From positions 1-64,000 of the forward strand of contig NZ_FREV01000004.1 of NCBI RefSeq assembly GCF_900143545.1: a stretch of 64,000 nt of DNA, read 5' to 3'. Below are positions 8,870-18,440 of this stretch, one piece after another. The translations under genes and the position numbers were made by a program. The DNA comes from Loktanella sp. Alg231-35 (GTDB lineage Bacteria > Pseudomonadota > Alphaproteobacteria > Rhodobacterales > Rhodobacteraceae). A model generated the notes under the pieces. It was not told the origin of the DNA and did no database searches. It saw only the letters and a list, made by a program, of their open reading frames with translations. Positions within the stretch are counted from its first letter, which is position 1, and each line of letters starts with the position of its first letter.

Positions 8870-11800
8870 TCATGAACCATACCCACCCCCGCCGGGTGTT
8901 TTCATCACAAAGACGTCGCCGGGCAGCAGTGCAGCCTGATCATTGCCTTTGAGCGCCTCAATGCGGCCATCTGTGCGCACAATACTGTTCTGCCCAGTCG
9001 CGCCTGTTCTACCACCTGCGACACCATGCGGTGGAACCTCGCGGTGCGATGACAGGACCGTCACGGTCATCGCTTCATCAAAACGCAAACGCCGCAGGAT
9101 GCCATCGCCCCCTTGATGCCGCCCTGCCCCGCCGGACCCTTGACGGATTGCAAATTCTTCGACGCGAACAGGGAAGCGGGTTTCAAGCACTTCAGGGTCT
9201 GTCATGCGCGTATTGGTCATGTGGCTGTGAACGGCGCTGGTGCCGTCAAACCCATCACCCGCGCCGGTGCCGCCACAGATGGTTTCGTAGTTCTGATAGG
9301 TGTCATTGCCATAGACAAAGTTATTCATCGTCCCCTGACTGCCCGCAATCACCCCCAATGCGCCATAAAGCGTATCGGCAATGGCCTGACTGACCTCCGT
9401 ATTGCCCGATATGACGGCCGCAGGGGCAGCCGGGTTAATCATCGATCCATCCGGCACGATCAGGTTGAGCGGTTTCATACAGCCTTCGTTCATCGGAATG
9501 TCGCTGCCCACCAGCGTGCGGAAGACATAAAGCACAACCGCGCGGCAGATCGCCAAAGGTGCATTGTAGTTAAGCGGCGATTGATCAGACGTCCCGGTGA
9601 AATCAATCGTCGCACTGCGCGATGGGTGATCCACCGTGATTGCGACGTTGATTTTCGATCCATCATCCAGCGGATAAGTGAAGGCGCAATCGTGCAGCAC
9701 GTCGAGCACGCGACGCACGCTTTCTTCAGCGTTGTCCTGCACGTGACCCATGTAGGCGTGGATCGTGTCCACACCGAATTGCTGTGTGATCTTGCGCAGT
9801 TCATTTGCGCCGGTTTCATTTGCCGCAATCTGCGCCGCCAGATCGGCCATATTTTGGTTGACGTTCCGACATGGGTAAGGCCCGGACCCCAAAAGAGCGC
9901 GGGCGGCGGCATCGCGCAGGGTGCCTTGTTCCACCAACAGGAAGTTCTCGATCAGCACGCCTTCTTCGTCGATGGTCTTGCTGTCGGGCGGGGCAGAGCC
10001 GGGCGTCTTGCCCCCGATATCGGCGTGATGCCCGCGCGACGCGACGGTGTAGATGATGGTCTTACCAGCCGCATCGAATACCGGAGTGATGACGGTCACA
10101 TCCGGCAAATGCGTGCCGCCGTTGAAAGGGTTGTTCATCATGAACACATCGCCGGGGCGGATCTTGCCTGCGTTCTGGCGCAGGATTACCCGCACGCTTT
10201 CCGACATCGACCCAAGGTGGACGGGCACATGCGGCGCGTTGGCCACTAGATCGCCGTTCTGATCAAAGATCGCACAGGAAAAATCGTAACGTTCCTTGAT
10301 GTTCACCGAATAGGCGGTGTTTGCCAGGGTCGCGCCCATCTGTTCGGCGATGGACATGAACAGGTTATTGAAGACCTCCAGCATGACCGGATCCACGGAT
10401 GTCCCGATGGCCTCTGCCCGTTGCAATGTTTCGACGCGGGCCAACACGAGGTTGCCACCTGTTTTGCAGGTCGCTTCCCATCCGGCCTCTAGGATATTGG
10501 TGCCTGTTGGTTCGGTCAGGATGGCTGGCCCTGACACGGTCTGCCCCACCTGCATCTTGGTCCGATCCACCAGTGGCACGTCGCGCCATGCCCCTTGGGT
10601 GTAGAGTGTCGCTGTGCCGCCTTCTGTGATGCCCGCTGTAGGGTCCGGCAGGCTCACCGCCTCTCCGGTTTTTCCTGCGGCTTCAACCACCAGCATGTCG
10701 ATCAGCAAATCGTCGGTCTGCGGCAGAAAGCCAAAACGCTGTTTATGCGCCGTCAGAAAGGCCTCTTGCATGGCCTCTGTACTGCCAAAGGGCACTTCGA
10801 GGCTGCGTTGCGCATCCGCAGGGCGAATGTGAACAGTTCTGGTCGTGCTGATGTCACTCTCCGGCACGCCTTGTTCGACCACTTCTCGGGTGGCTTCCGT
10901 TACGAGACGACCCAGCACCGCGCCGATCTCTGCATCCCCCAATTGACGTTGGAACTGGTGTTCGCGCATTGCTCTGATATCGGCCAGCCCCATGCCAAAA
11001 GCGGACAATACGCCGGCATAAGGATGGATAAAGATACGTTTCATCCCCAATGCATCCGCCACCAGACAAGCGTGCTGCCCCCCTGCCCCGCCAAAACAGT
11101 TCATGGTGTATTGGGTCACGTCATAGCCACGTTGCACACTGATCTTTTTGATCGCATTGGCCATGTTTTCCACAGCGATACGCAGAAAACCTTCGGCCAG
11201 TTCCTCAACCGATTTGTCGCTGCCGATCTTGGCTGCGAGGGTCTTGAATTCTTGGCGCACCACTTCCGCATCCAGCGGCAGATCGCCGTCCGGCCCAAAA
11301 ACCGCCGGGAATTGGTCAGGTTGCAATTTTCCCAACAGGACGTTGCAATCAGTGACCGTCAGCGGTCCACCACGCCTGTAGGCGGCTGGCCCTGGATTGG
11401 CCCCCGCACTTTCCGGCCCCACCTGCATCCGTCCGTCGCGGTAGGACAGGATCGAACCGCCACCTGCCGCAACTGTGTGGATGGACATCATGGGGGCGCG
11501 CATGCGCACGCCTGCAACTTCGGTTTCAAAGGATCGCTCAAATTCGCCGGCATAGTGGCAGACATCTGTTGAAGTCCCCCCCATGTCAAAGCCGATCAGC
11601 TTGTCGTACCCAAGCTCTGCCGCCGTGCGCACCATGCCCACGACACCACCCGCCGGGCCTGACAGAATGGCGTCGCGCCCATGAAACAGGCTCGCGTCGG
11701 TCAGCCCGCCATTCGACTGCATGAACATCAAACGTTCGCATCCTCCCCGCCCCGCGCCCAGCGCATCGGCCACCTGATCGACATATCGCCGCAGGATGGG

Positions 11801-12439
11801 CGAAAGATAAGCATCGACGACCGCAGTATCACCGCGCCCGACCAGTTTGATCAGCGGGCTCACCTCATGGCTGAGTGAGATTTGGGTAAAGCCGATATCC
11901 TGCGCCATCTTGCCGACGGCAACTTCGTGGTCAGGGAACCGGTAGCTGTGCATCAGCGCTATTGCAACGGAACGGTAGCCTTTGTCGTAGGCCGCCTGTA
12001 GTGCCGCACGTGCCTGCGACTTGTCCAGCACCGTCACAACGTTGCCATCCGCACCCAAACGCTCGTCAACTTCGACGGCATCTGCATAAAGCAATTCTGG
12101 CAGTTCAATGTTGAGATCAAACAGTCGCGGACGGTTTTGGTAGCCGATGCGCAGCAAATCCCGCAGGCCCTTGGTAATGAACAGCACCGTGCGCTCGCCT
12201 TTACGTTCCAGCAGCGCATTTGTCGCCACTGTGGTGCCCATTTTGACGGCTTTGATGGAACCTGCGGGGATCGGACTATCGCCCCCAAGCCCCATAAGGT
12301 CGCGCACCCCTTGCACGGCGGCATCAGGATAGCGTTCGGGGTTCTCTGACAGCAGTTTATGCGTCTCAAGGCTGCCGTCCGGTTTGCGCGCCACGATATC
12401 GGTGAAAGTACCGCCGCGATCGACCCAAAACTGCCACAT
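8870..12439 (-). CDS. Fused hydantoinase/5-oxoprolinase (HyuA-HyuB)
   Basis: 1189 residues, starting MWQFWVDRGGTFTDIVARKP at ATG 12439 behind AGAGGAAC. The first about 680 residues are the HyuA-type ATP-binding half (GTTVATNALLERKGERT, GFDMGGTSTDVCHYAGEF). From about 700 on is the HyuB half (VDPVMLEVFNNLFMSIAEQM, ending GGGGYGS). The fused form is the arrangement of ATP-dependent 5-oxoprolinase, which opens 5-oxoproline to glutamate; hydantoin ring opening is the main alternative. It is the last gene of a series with a TRAP transporter and a D-glutamate cyclase-family protein, which favours the oxoproline reading. Confidence 0.88.
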   Translation of the reverse strand: MWQFWVDRGGTFTDIVARKPDGSLETHKLLSENPERYPDAAVQGVRDLMGLGGDSPIPAGSIKAVKMGTTVATNALLERKGERTVLFITKGLRDLLRIGYQNRPRLFDLNIELPELLYADAVEVDERLGADGNVVTVLDKSQARAALQAAYDKGYRSVAIALMHSYRFPDHEVAVGKMAQDIGFTQISLSHEVSPLIKLVGRGDTAVVDAYLSPILRRYVDQVADALGAGRGGCERLMFMQSNGGLTDASLFHGRDAILSGPAGGVVGMVRTAAELGYDKLIGFDMGGTSTDVCHYAGEFERSFETEVAGVRMRAPMMSIHTVAAGGGSILSYRDGRMQVGPESAGANPGPAAYRRGGPLTVTDCNVLLGKLQPDQFPAVFGPDGDLPLDAEVVRQEFKTLAAKIGSDKSVEELAEGFLRIAVENMANAIKKISVQRGYDVTQYTMNCFGGAGGQHACLVADALGMKRIFIHPYAGVLSAFGMGLADIRAMREHQFQRQLGDAEIGAVLGRLVTEATREVVEQGVPESDISTTRTVHIRPADAQRSLEVPFGSTEAMQEAFLTAHKQRFGFLPQTDDLLIDMLVVEAAGKTGEAVSLPDPTAGITEGGTATLYTQGAWRDVPLVDRTKMQVGQTVSGPAILTEPTGTNILEAGWEATCKTGGNLVLARVETLQRAEAIGTSVDPVMLEVFNNLFMSIAEQMGATLANTAYSVNIKERYDFSCAIFDQNGDLVANAPHVPVHLGSMSESVRVILRQNAGKIRPGDVFMMNNPFNGGTHLPDVTVITPVFDAAGKTIIYTVASRGHHADIGGKTPGSAPPDSKTIDEEGVLIENFLLVEQGTLRDAAARALLGSGPYPCRNVNQNMADLAAQIAANETGANELRKITQQFGVDTIHAYMGHVQDNAEESVRRVLDVLHDCAFTYPLDDGSKINVAITVDHPSRSATIDFTGTSDQSPLNYNAPLAICRAVVLYVFRTLVGSDIPMNEGCMKPLNLIVPDGSMINPAAPAAVISGNTEVSQAIADTLYGALGVIAGSQGTMNNFVYGNDTYQNYETICGGTGAGDGFDGTSAVHSHMTNTRMTDPEVLETRFPVRVEEFAIRQGSGGAGRHQGGDGILRRLRFDEAMTVTVLSSHREVPPHGVAGGRTGATGQNSIVRTDGRIEALKGNDQAALLPGDVFVMKTPGGGGYGS

Positions 12440-12509
12440 GGATTTAGTTCCTCTGTTTGCAGGCAGGCCTGCATTGATTTGAAAGATAAAAGTGAGACGA
12501 TGCCGCGGT

Positions 12510-13793
12510 CTAGTAAACCAGCGACGGCAGCCAAAGTGCCAGTTGCGGGAAGATGAGCAGTAACCCAAGCATCACGAACATCGTAACAACGAAGGGTAGC
12601 GCCCCTTTGATCACATCGATCATCGGCCCGGATTTACGGATGCCCTGCACCACATATAGGTTAATCCCGATGGGTGGCGTGATCAGCGCGGTTTCCAGCA
12701 AGACCATCAGCAGGATGCCAAACCAGACAGGGTCAAAGCCCAGCGCCACCACAATCGGTGTGATCAGCGGCGCCATGGTCAGCAGCATCGACAGCGTCTC
12801 CATGAAGCAACCGATCAGGATCAGGACGGCCACGATCATCAACATCGTTTGCATCGGGCTCCAGCCCAACCCGGTCACGAAATCGGTCAGTGCCTGCGTC
12901 AGCCCGATGATCGACAGCACGAAGTTCAGGAATACGGCCGCGATGATGATCAGCATAATCATCGCGGTGGTGCGCATCGTGCCTTCGATCGCCTGCCGCA
13001 TCATATCGATGGACATTTTGCCATTCAGCGTGGCCAACAGCATGGAGGCGACAACGCCCAATGCCGCAGCTTCTGTTGGGGTAGCAAGTCCCGCATAGAT
13101 TGACCCGACGACCACAACAAAGATGCCCAAAGGTGGGATCAAGGATGGCAAGGCCCGCAAACGCTCGCCCCATGTATAAAGCAGCTTTTCACCACCCCAT
13201 TCGGGTTTGATCATGCATGCGACAACCACTGTGGCCATAAAAAGCAAGGCCAGTAGGAAACCAGGAAGGAAACCTGCGAGGTATAGCTCTGGCACGGAAG
13301 TGTTGGTGAGAAGTCCGTAGAGGATGAGGTTGATTGAAGGAGGGATCAGGATGCCCAATGTGCCACCCGCAGCGACCGTTCCCAGAAATAGGCTTTCGTT
13401 GTAGCCGCGCTTTTTGATCTGTGGCACGGCGACCGTGCCAATGGTGGCAGCCGTAGCCACAGACGACCCAGAGGTTGCAGCGAACAGTGCCGAAGAGCCG
13501 ATATTGGAATGCATCAGCCCCCCCGGCAACCAACCCAGCCATTTGACGATACCGTCATACATGCGTTCGGTGATCCCGGCCCGCAGCAGGATTTCACCCA
13601 TCATCACGAACATTGGGATGGCGACCAGAAGGAAATCTGTGCTGGTCTGCCATGCCATGTCTGAGATGGCGCGGTGTAGTGGCATCGGGCTGTCGGTCCA
13701 TTGCAGGATCAGGCCCAGCCACCCCAGCGAGGCTGCGATAGGGACCGCCAGTCCGATCAGGGCCAACAGGATAAGGAGAGTTTTGATCAGCAT
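12510..13793 (-). CDS. TRAP transporter large permease (DctM type)
   Basis: A 427-residue membrane protein with about 12 hydrophobic segments, the usual length for DctM. It carries the family segments GSSVATAATIGTVAVPQ and LGILIPPSINLILYGLLT, and near the C-terminus LITPPIGINLYVVQGI. With DctQ and DctP it would import an organic acid driven by the sodium gradient. Its start overlaps the dctQ stop by one base. The oxoprolinase follows after 70 bases, suggesting the imported solute feeds that enzyme. Confidence 0.93.
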   Translation of the reverse strand: MLIKTLLILLALIGLAVPIAASLGWLGLILQWTDSPMPLHRAISDMAWQTSTDFLLVAIPMFVMMGEILLRAGITERMYDGIVKWLGWLPGGLMHSNIGSSALFAATSGSSVATAATIGTVAVPQIKKRGYNESLFLGTVAAGGTLGILIPPSINLILYGLLTNTSVPELYLAGFLPGFLLALLFMATVVVACMIKPEWGGEKLLYTWGERLRALPSLIPPLGIFVVVVGSIYAGLATPTEAAALGVVASMLLATLNGKMSIDMMRQAIEGTMRTTAMIMLIIIAAVFLNFVLSIIGLTQALTDFVTGLGWSPMQTMLMIVAVLILIGCFMETLSMLLTMAPLITPIVVALGFDPVWFGILLMVLLETALITPPIGINLYVVQGIRKSGPMIDVIKGALPFVVTMFVMLGLLLIFPQLALWLPSLVY

Positions 13794-14356
13794 CAGACAG
13801 TCTCGTCTTGGATTTGTTCGTCAAGGGATTTCACGCCGACTAGTTCCTGCACGCCCGCCTCATCTCCACGCAGATAGCGTTGGATGGCGACCAGACCGAT
13901 CAACACCCCAGAGAAGACAAAGAACATCCAACCGATCAGCCAGGGAATTTGCGGGATCGCCAAAGGCACGCGCATCGGCGTGATCGACCGTGACCCGTTT
14001 TCAAGCGTGTCACCCACCATGCCCCAGACCATCAACACCACCACCAGCGCAAAGCCGATCAGCATGACATGACCGAAGAAGTTAATGATGGGGCGCAGTC
14101 CTTTGGGGAATGTCCCCAGCAAAGCATCAACCCGGATGTGCGACCGTTCAAACAAGGCGTAGGAAAATGCCAACGTCGTGGCGACCCCAAAGGCATAGCC
14201 AGAGATTTCATCCGCGCCGCCCAGTGAGATGTTGAAGACTTTGCGCAGGAAAACCTCCAACGTGACCAGTAAGGCCGAAAGCACGATCAGGGTGCCGCCA
14301 AGCCACGTCAGCCAAAGGCTTGCGGTGCGGGTGGAGTTGAGCAGACGGTCAAGCAT
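13793..14356 (-). CDS. TRAP transporter small permease (DctQ type)
   Basis: A 187-residue protein with four predicted membrane segments (about 15-35, 50-70, 90-112 and 130-155) and the DctQ-like stretch ADEISGYAFGVATTLAFSYAL with SHIRVDALLG. It bridges the binding protein and the large permease. It is coupled to dctM by a one-base overlap and follows the binding-protein gene after 71 bases that contain a strong stem-loop. Confidence 0.9.
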   Translation of the reverse strand: MLDRLLNSTRTASLWLTWLGGTLIVLSALLVTLEVFLRKVFNISLGGADEISGYAFGVATTLAFSYALFERSHIRVDALLGTFPKGLRPIINFFGHVMLIGFALVVVLMVWGMVGDTLENGSRSITPMRVPLAIPQIPWLIGWMFFVFSGVLIGLVAIQRYLRGDEAGVQELVGVKSLDEQIQDETV

Positions 14357-14384
14357 GGGAGAACCCTATCGGTGGAATTGATCG

Positions 14385-14413
14385 GTGGGGCGACGGGAGA
14401 ATTGCCGCCCCAC
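14385..14413 (-). terminator. Stem-loop between TRAP dctP and dctQ
   Basis: The arms GTGGGGCG and CGCCCCAC (8 bp) enclose a 13-base loop in the gap between the binding-protein and small-permease genes. There is no U run, so it is more likely a mRNA-stabilising or partly attenuating hairpin than a full stop signal. This fits the common need for more binding protein than permease. Confidence 0.55.
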
Positions 14414-14427
14414 ACGGGTGGTATCGT

Positions 14428-15468
14428 TTATTCAGCAGCGGCGGCGGTCAGGCCAAGGATCGGGCCAACCGTTTCGTTCCAGTTCGCCGCACAATCGGCG
14501 CCGCAACGCTCTGCCCAGCGGGCAAGCACGACATCCGTCGCAATGGTGTCACGCAGGGCGAGATCTTCGGCAGAAGGTTCCACAAGCGTCATGTTACCCG
14601 GTTCACCGACTTCGCAGGCGCCACCTGTGATGCAGGAAATCGCAACTTCGTCTTCGGTTGCTGTCTCGGCCCACATCGCTTCGTTCAAGGCCGCGATTTC
14701 ATCAGTCATGAATGTCTGCTGTGCAGCGGTCAGGCTGTTCCATTTGTCGAGGTTCATCGCACCAAAGGCGAGGCCCCAGCCGACACGCAAGGTGTAGGCA
14801 TGTGTGGCCACTTGGTTCCAGTTGGCTGTGTAGGCCGACATCGTGCCGGTAATGGCACAATCGACAACGCCCTTTTCCAGCGCCGGGATCACTTCGGAGA
14901 AAGCCACGGTGACGGATGTGCCGCCAACGCCTTCGACGAAATCACCAAGGGTAGTGGAGTAGACGCGGATCTTCTTGCCTTCCAGATCGCCGATGCCGTT
15001 TACTTCGCCATTGCACCACAGTGTCTGGCTGGGGAACGGGTAAAGCATCAGCAATTTGGCGTTGTAGATTTCTTCAAACGCCGTTTCCAGCGTGTCAAAG
15101 TAAGCCTCGGACACTTCGCGCTGTGTTTCGATGTCTTGGGTCAGCGTCGACAGGTCCGCCCCCTCAAAAATCGCGTTCTCGGCGGCGACGTAACCGGGCA
15201 GGCCAAAGGCGAAGTCGAAGACACCGTTTTTGACAAGGCGCATGATTTCAAAACCTTTCAGACCAAGGCCGGACTGAGATTGAATTTTACCGATGATTTC
15301 ACCGCCCGACGCTTCGGCCAGATGTTCGTTAAAGAACGGCTCTTCATGCTTTTGGAAATTGGTCAGACTGGACCATGTGCCCACGGCGTTAAGCACAACT
15401 GTGTCCTGCGCCATGGCGGTTGAGGCAGTGAGGGCGAGCGCCCCAAGTGCTGTTGCTAATTTCTTCAT
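14428..15468 (-). CDS. TRAP transporter substrate-binding protein (DctP type)
   Basis: 346 residues with a signal peptide (MKKLATALGALALTASTAMA, then QDTVV), placing it in the periplasm. The segments KIRVYSTTLGDFVEGVGGTSVTVAFSEVIPALEKGVVDCAITGT are shared by DctP-family proteins, including the arginine that usually binds a carboxylate. Ligand is unknown; its neighbours suggest 5-oxoproline, glutamate or a related cyclic amide. The gene sits 23 bases after the D-glutamate cyclase-family gene and before dctQ. Confidence 0.9.
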   Translation of the reverse strand: MKKLATALGALALTASTAMAQDTVVLNAVGTWSSLTNFQKHEEPFFNEHLAEASGGEIIGKIQSQSGLGLKGFEIMRLVKNGVFDFAFGLPGYVAAENAIFEGADLSTLTQDIETQREVSEAYFDTLETAFEEIYNAKLLMLYPFPSQTLWCNGEVNGIGDLEGKKIRVYSTTLGDFVEGVGGTSVTVAFSEVIPALEKGVVDCAITGTMSAYTANWNQVATHAYTLRVGWGLAFGAMNLDKWNSLTAAQQTFMTDEIAALNEAMWAETATEDEVAISCITGGACEVGEPGNMTLVEPSAEDLALRDTIATDVVLARWAERCGADCAANWNETVGPILGLTAAAAE

Positions 15469-15491
15469 TTTTCGTCTCCTGTTGGGATTGA

Positions 15492-16328
15492 TTATGGTTG
15501 TAGAATTGTTGTTTCTGCGTCGTCAGCCACGTCAGTGATCAGCATATGCCCCGGCTTATGGGTAATGCAGATCGGCAGCTTGGCTTGCATGATCGCCACT
15601 TGCGGCGTCACCCCACAGGCCCAAAAAACCGGGGTATGGCCCGCAGGCACAGGTGCCGGATCACCCCAGTCCGGTGTGTTCATATCCGCAATGCCGATCG
15701 CCGCCGGATCGCCCAGATGTACTGGCGCGCCATGGGCCATCGGAAACCTCTTTGAGATCGCGATGACCGCGTCCAGTTGCCGATCCGGGATCGCGCGCAT
15801 GCTGACAACTGTTGCCCCTCCAAATGGTCCCGCAGGCACCGTTGGGATGCTGGAGGCGAACATCGGCACCGTGGTGTTGTTCTCTATATGCCAGACCGGA
15901 ATGCCTGCTTGTGCCAGTGCATGTTCAAACGTGAACGAACAACCCAGCGCGAAACCTACGAAATCATCCTGCCAAAGGGCTGTGATATCCGTGACAGTTT
16001 CGGCCAATTCACCGTTTCGATAGACATAATAAGCGGGGATATCACTGCGGATGTCGATATCATGCCCCAGTGTGACCATCTGCGGATTGCCCGTGTCAGT
16101 GACCCCAACAAGAGGGCATGGTTTGGGATTGCGCTGGCAAAACCGCATGAAATCCAATGCGTGGGATGCAGGCAAAATCGCCAGATTCGCTTGCAGGTTA
16201 TGCTTGCCCAAACCGGCCGTATGTCCGGCATAGGCACAGGCCCTGATCTGGGCGCGCACTGCGGCAGTGCTTTGCAATTTCAGTTGGTCGAACTGTTGGT
16301 TCACGGTCGAATCCTTTGCTTGCGCCAA
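15492..16328 (-). CDS. D-glutamate cyclase-family (DUF1445) putative hydro-lyase
   Basis: 278 residues matching the family through CPLVGVTDTGNPQ, FALGCSFTFEHALAQAGIPV, MRAIP and PMAHGAPVHLGDPAAIGI. The mammalian member converts D-glutamate to 5-oxo-D-proline, and bacterial relatives are usually annotated as putative hydro-lyases. Finding it in one gene series with a 5-oxoprolinase and a TRAP importer supports a role in interconversion of glutamate and 5-oxoproline; this is inference. No signal peptide is seen, so it is cytoplasmic. Confidence 0.82.
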   Translation of the reverse strand: MAQAKDSTVNQQFDQLKLQSTAAVRAQIRACAYAGHTAGLGKHNLQANLAILPASHALDFMRFCQRNPKPCPLVGVTDTGNPQMVTLGHDIDIRSDIPAYYVYRNGELAETVTDITALWQDDFVGFALGCSFTFEHALAQAGIPVWHIENNTTVPMFASSIPTVPAGPFGGATVVSMRAIPDRQLDAVIAISKRFPMAHGAPVHLGDPAAIGIADMNTPDWGDPAPVPAGHTPVFWACGVTPQVAIMQAKLPICITHKPGHMLITDVADDAETTILQP

Positions 16329-16390
16329 CGATCCGGTGAAGTGGTTATAAAATCAAATCCAAAAATTTTGACCAATTCAATAAAACATTT

Positions 16391-17266
16391 TTATACCCTT
16401 GCCGCCGCCGTGCTCTCTGCGATTTTCGCTGCACGTTCGATCAGCTGGCTGCGCGGCTCTCCGAGGTAAGATGCTGAAAACTTGAGTGGTTCTGGCGTCC
16501 ATCCGGGATCGAACCGCGCCAGTTTACCCTCTTTCACCAAGGCCGTGCCAAGCGATACCGGCAAGGCACCGACGGCCAATCCGGCCTCGACCATACGAAA
16601 ACATGATGACAGCGAAGAAGACGGAAACATCGAGATATCCGGCCCGAAGCGTTCAAACAGGGCCGCGCGCAGCTCTCTGAACGGGCGGGTGTTTCGGGCA
16701 TATGTCGCGATGGGGATGCTTGCCAGATCGGTGGGTGCTGCGATGCCCGGCGCACTGAACCAGCCCAGCGGCACATCGGGCAGAATGACGTTATCCACCG
16801 TGAAGTCCGAGATCGGCCCCAGAAGGATCGCCAGATCAATTTCACGTCCCAACAACTGCTCGCGCAGATTGATCGAGATATCGACGCTAATCTCGATCTT
16901 GAGCACAGGATAGGCCGCGCGCAGCGCGCCGACGAAATCGGGCAGCCAGCTTTGCGCAATTGTCTCTGACACGCCCAGCCGCATCAGCCGGTCAACGCCG
17001 CTGCTGTCGACGATATTGCGCTCGACCAACTCTGAGAGTTGCTGAAACTGCGTGGCATATTGCAACAGCATATCGCCACGTTTAGTCAACCGCATGCCAC
17101 CGGTAGAGCGATCAAAGAGCGCGGTATTCAACGCATCTTCAAGCGACTTGATCCGTGAGGTGACCGCTGGCTGGGTCAGGTTCAACACGTCCGCCGCCCG
17201 GCTGACGCTATTGAAATGCGCGACGGTCAGGAAGGTGCGAAGGTGTTCAAGTTTGAGGCGTGACAC
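16391..17266 (-). CDS. LysR-family transcriptional regulator
   Basis: 291 residues. The N-terminal winged helix reads LEHLRTFLTVAHFNSVSRAA followed by NLTQPAVTSRIKSLE; the rest is the periplasmic-binding-like effector domain. It points the same way as the DUF1445-TRAP-oxoprolinase genes, 62 bases ahead of them, which is less usual than the divergent LysR arrangement. The gap at 16329-16390 is AT-rich and could hold the promoter it controls. Probable local regulator of the oxoproline cluster. Confidence 0.9.
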   Translation of the reverse strand: MSRLKLEHLRTFLTVAHFNSVSRAADVLNLTQPAVTSRIKSLEDALNTALFDRSTGGMRLTKRGDMLLQYATQFQQLSELVERNIVDSSGVDRLMRLGVSETIAQSWLPDFVGALRAAYPVLKIEISVDISINLREQLLGREIDLAILLGPISDFTVDNVILPDVPLGWFSAPGIAAPTDLASIPIATYARNTRPFRELRAALFERFGPDISMFPSSSLSSCFRMVEAGLAVGALPVSLGTALVKEGKLARFDPGWTPEPLKFSASYLGEPRSQLIERAAKIAESTAAARV

Positions 17267-17473
17267 AGCGGAAAACAGGAGCCTTTGAATGGCGCGATTA
17301 GGTCAGGTTAGGCCGCAACAGGCAGGCTTGCCAACAGTTTTGGCGGGCGTTCAGGCGCTATCACACAGCTTTGCTTGTACCTTGGCCAGTCGCGTCGAAC
17401 GCCCTCCCGGCACGGGTACTGCCCGGCAAACGCGGATCGCAGGCCCAGATCCGGACGTCATCGTGACACCAAA

Positions 17474-17495
17474 GGTGCCGGCCCCGGCCGGCACC
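17474..17495 (-). terminator. Hairpin downstream of the reductase gene
   Basis: The arms GGTGCCGG and CCGGCACC form a GC-rich stem about 40 bases beyond the stop of the leftward reductase gene, and in the minus direction it is followed by CTTTGG rather than a full U run. It could act as a weak terminator before the LysR gene. The rest of the 17267-17532 gap shows no convincing gene. Confidence 0.5.
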
Positions 17496-17532
17496 ATTAC
17501 ACTGTATTAGAGATACTTGCCTGACGGACAGC

Positions 17533-18405
17533 TTAGTCCAGAGCCTGCAAACGCTTCAGGAGCGATGAGGTATCCCAACGCCCACCGCCCAGTTTCTGCA
17601 CGTCTTTATAGAACTGATCCACCAACGCGGTGACAGGCAGGCTGGCCCCGTTTTCATCGGCGGTATTCAGGCAAATCCCCAAATCCTTGCGCATCCAATC
17701 GACGGCAAATCCGTGATCAAAGTGATCATCCAGCATAGTTTCGTAACGGTTAGACATTTGCCAGCTGCCCGCCGCACCCTGACTGATCACCTCGACCACA
17801 GCGCGCCCGTCAAGGCCCGCCTTTTGCGCGAAATGCAGCGCCTCTGACAAACCCTGCACCAGCCCAGCAATGGCAATCTGGTTGCACATCTTTGTCATTT
17901 GACCGGCACCGCTTTCGCCGATCCGGCGGCACATCTTGGCATAAACATTAATGATCGCCTCGGCCTTGGCGTAGGTGTCTTCGGCCCCGCCACACATCAC
18001 CGACAGTGCGGCATTTTCGGCCCCCGCCTGCCCACCAGAGATTGGGGCATCGACATAACCCAATCCCAGCGCTGCCGCCGCATCATGCAATTCGCGGGTT
18101 ACCGCGGCAGACACCGTGGTGTGATCGACGAAAATGGCACCAGACTGCATTGCACGAAAGGCGCCATCATCCCCGGTACAAACGGCGCGCAGATCATCGT
18201 CGTTGCCAACGCAGGCCATAACCATATCCGCCCCCGCCGCCGCGGCGGCGGGTGTCGTCGCCATCGCGCCACCGTGTTCGGTGACCCATTTGTCGGCCTT
18301 GGCCTTGGTCCGGTTGTAGACCGTCACCGTGTGGCCTGCCGCCTGTAGGTGCCCGGCCATCGGATAGCCCATCACGCCAAGGCCAAGGAATGCCAGATTC
18401 GCCAT
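17533..18405 (-). CDS. 3-hydroxyisobutyrate dehydrogenase-family NAD(P)-dependent reductase
   Basis: 290 residues from the second of two adjacent ATGs (18405), six bases after GGGAGAG. The N-terminal Rossmann motif is FLGLGVMGYPMAGHL, the substrate loop is DAPISGGQAGAE near 120-130, and the catalytic lysine lies in GQMTKMCNQ near 170. The family oxidises or reduces beta-hydroxyacids such as 3-hydroxyisobutyrate and tartronate semialdehyde. It follows the acyl-CoA synthetase by 35 bases, so both are likely co-transcribed; the exact substrate is not determined. Confidence 0.85.
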   Translation of the reverse strand: MANLAFLGLGVMGYPMAGHLQAAGHTVTVYNRTKAKADKWVTEHGGAMATTPAAAAAGADMVMACVGNDDDLRAVCTGDDGAFRAMQSGAIFVDHTTVSAAVTRELHDAAAALGLGYVDAPISGGQAGAENAALSVMCGGAEDTYAKAEAIINVYAKMCRRIGESGAGQMTKMCNQIAIAGLVQGLSEALHFAQKAGLDGRAVVEVISQGAAGSWQMSNRYETMLDDHFDHGFAVDWMRKDLGICLNTADENGASLPVTALVDQFYKDVQKLGGGRWDTSSLLKRLQALD

Positions 18406-18440
18406 CATCACTCTCCCGTTGATTCGATTTGGGAGGTAAC

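Noticed and set aside
17289..17510. Plus-strand 73-residue frame between LysR and the reductase
   Set aside because: It contains the GC-rich hairpin, has no ribosome site and shows no protein features.
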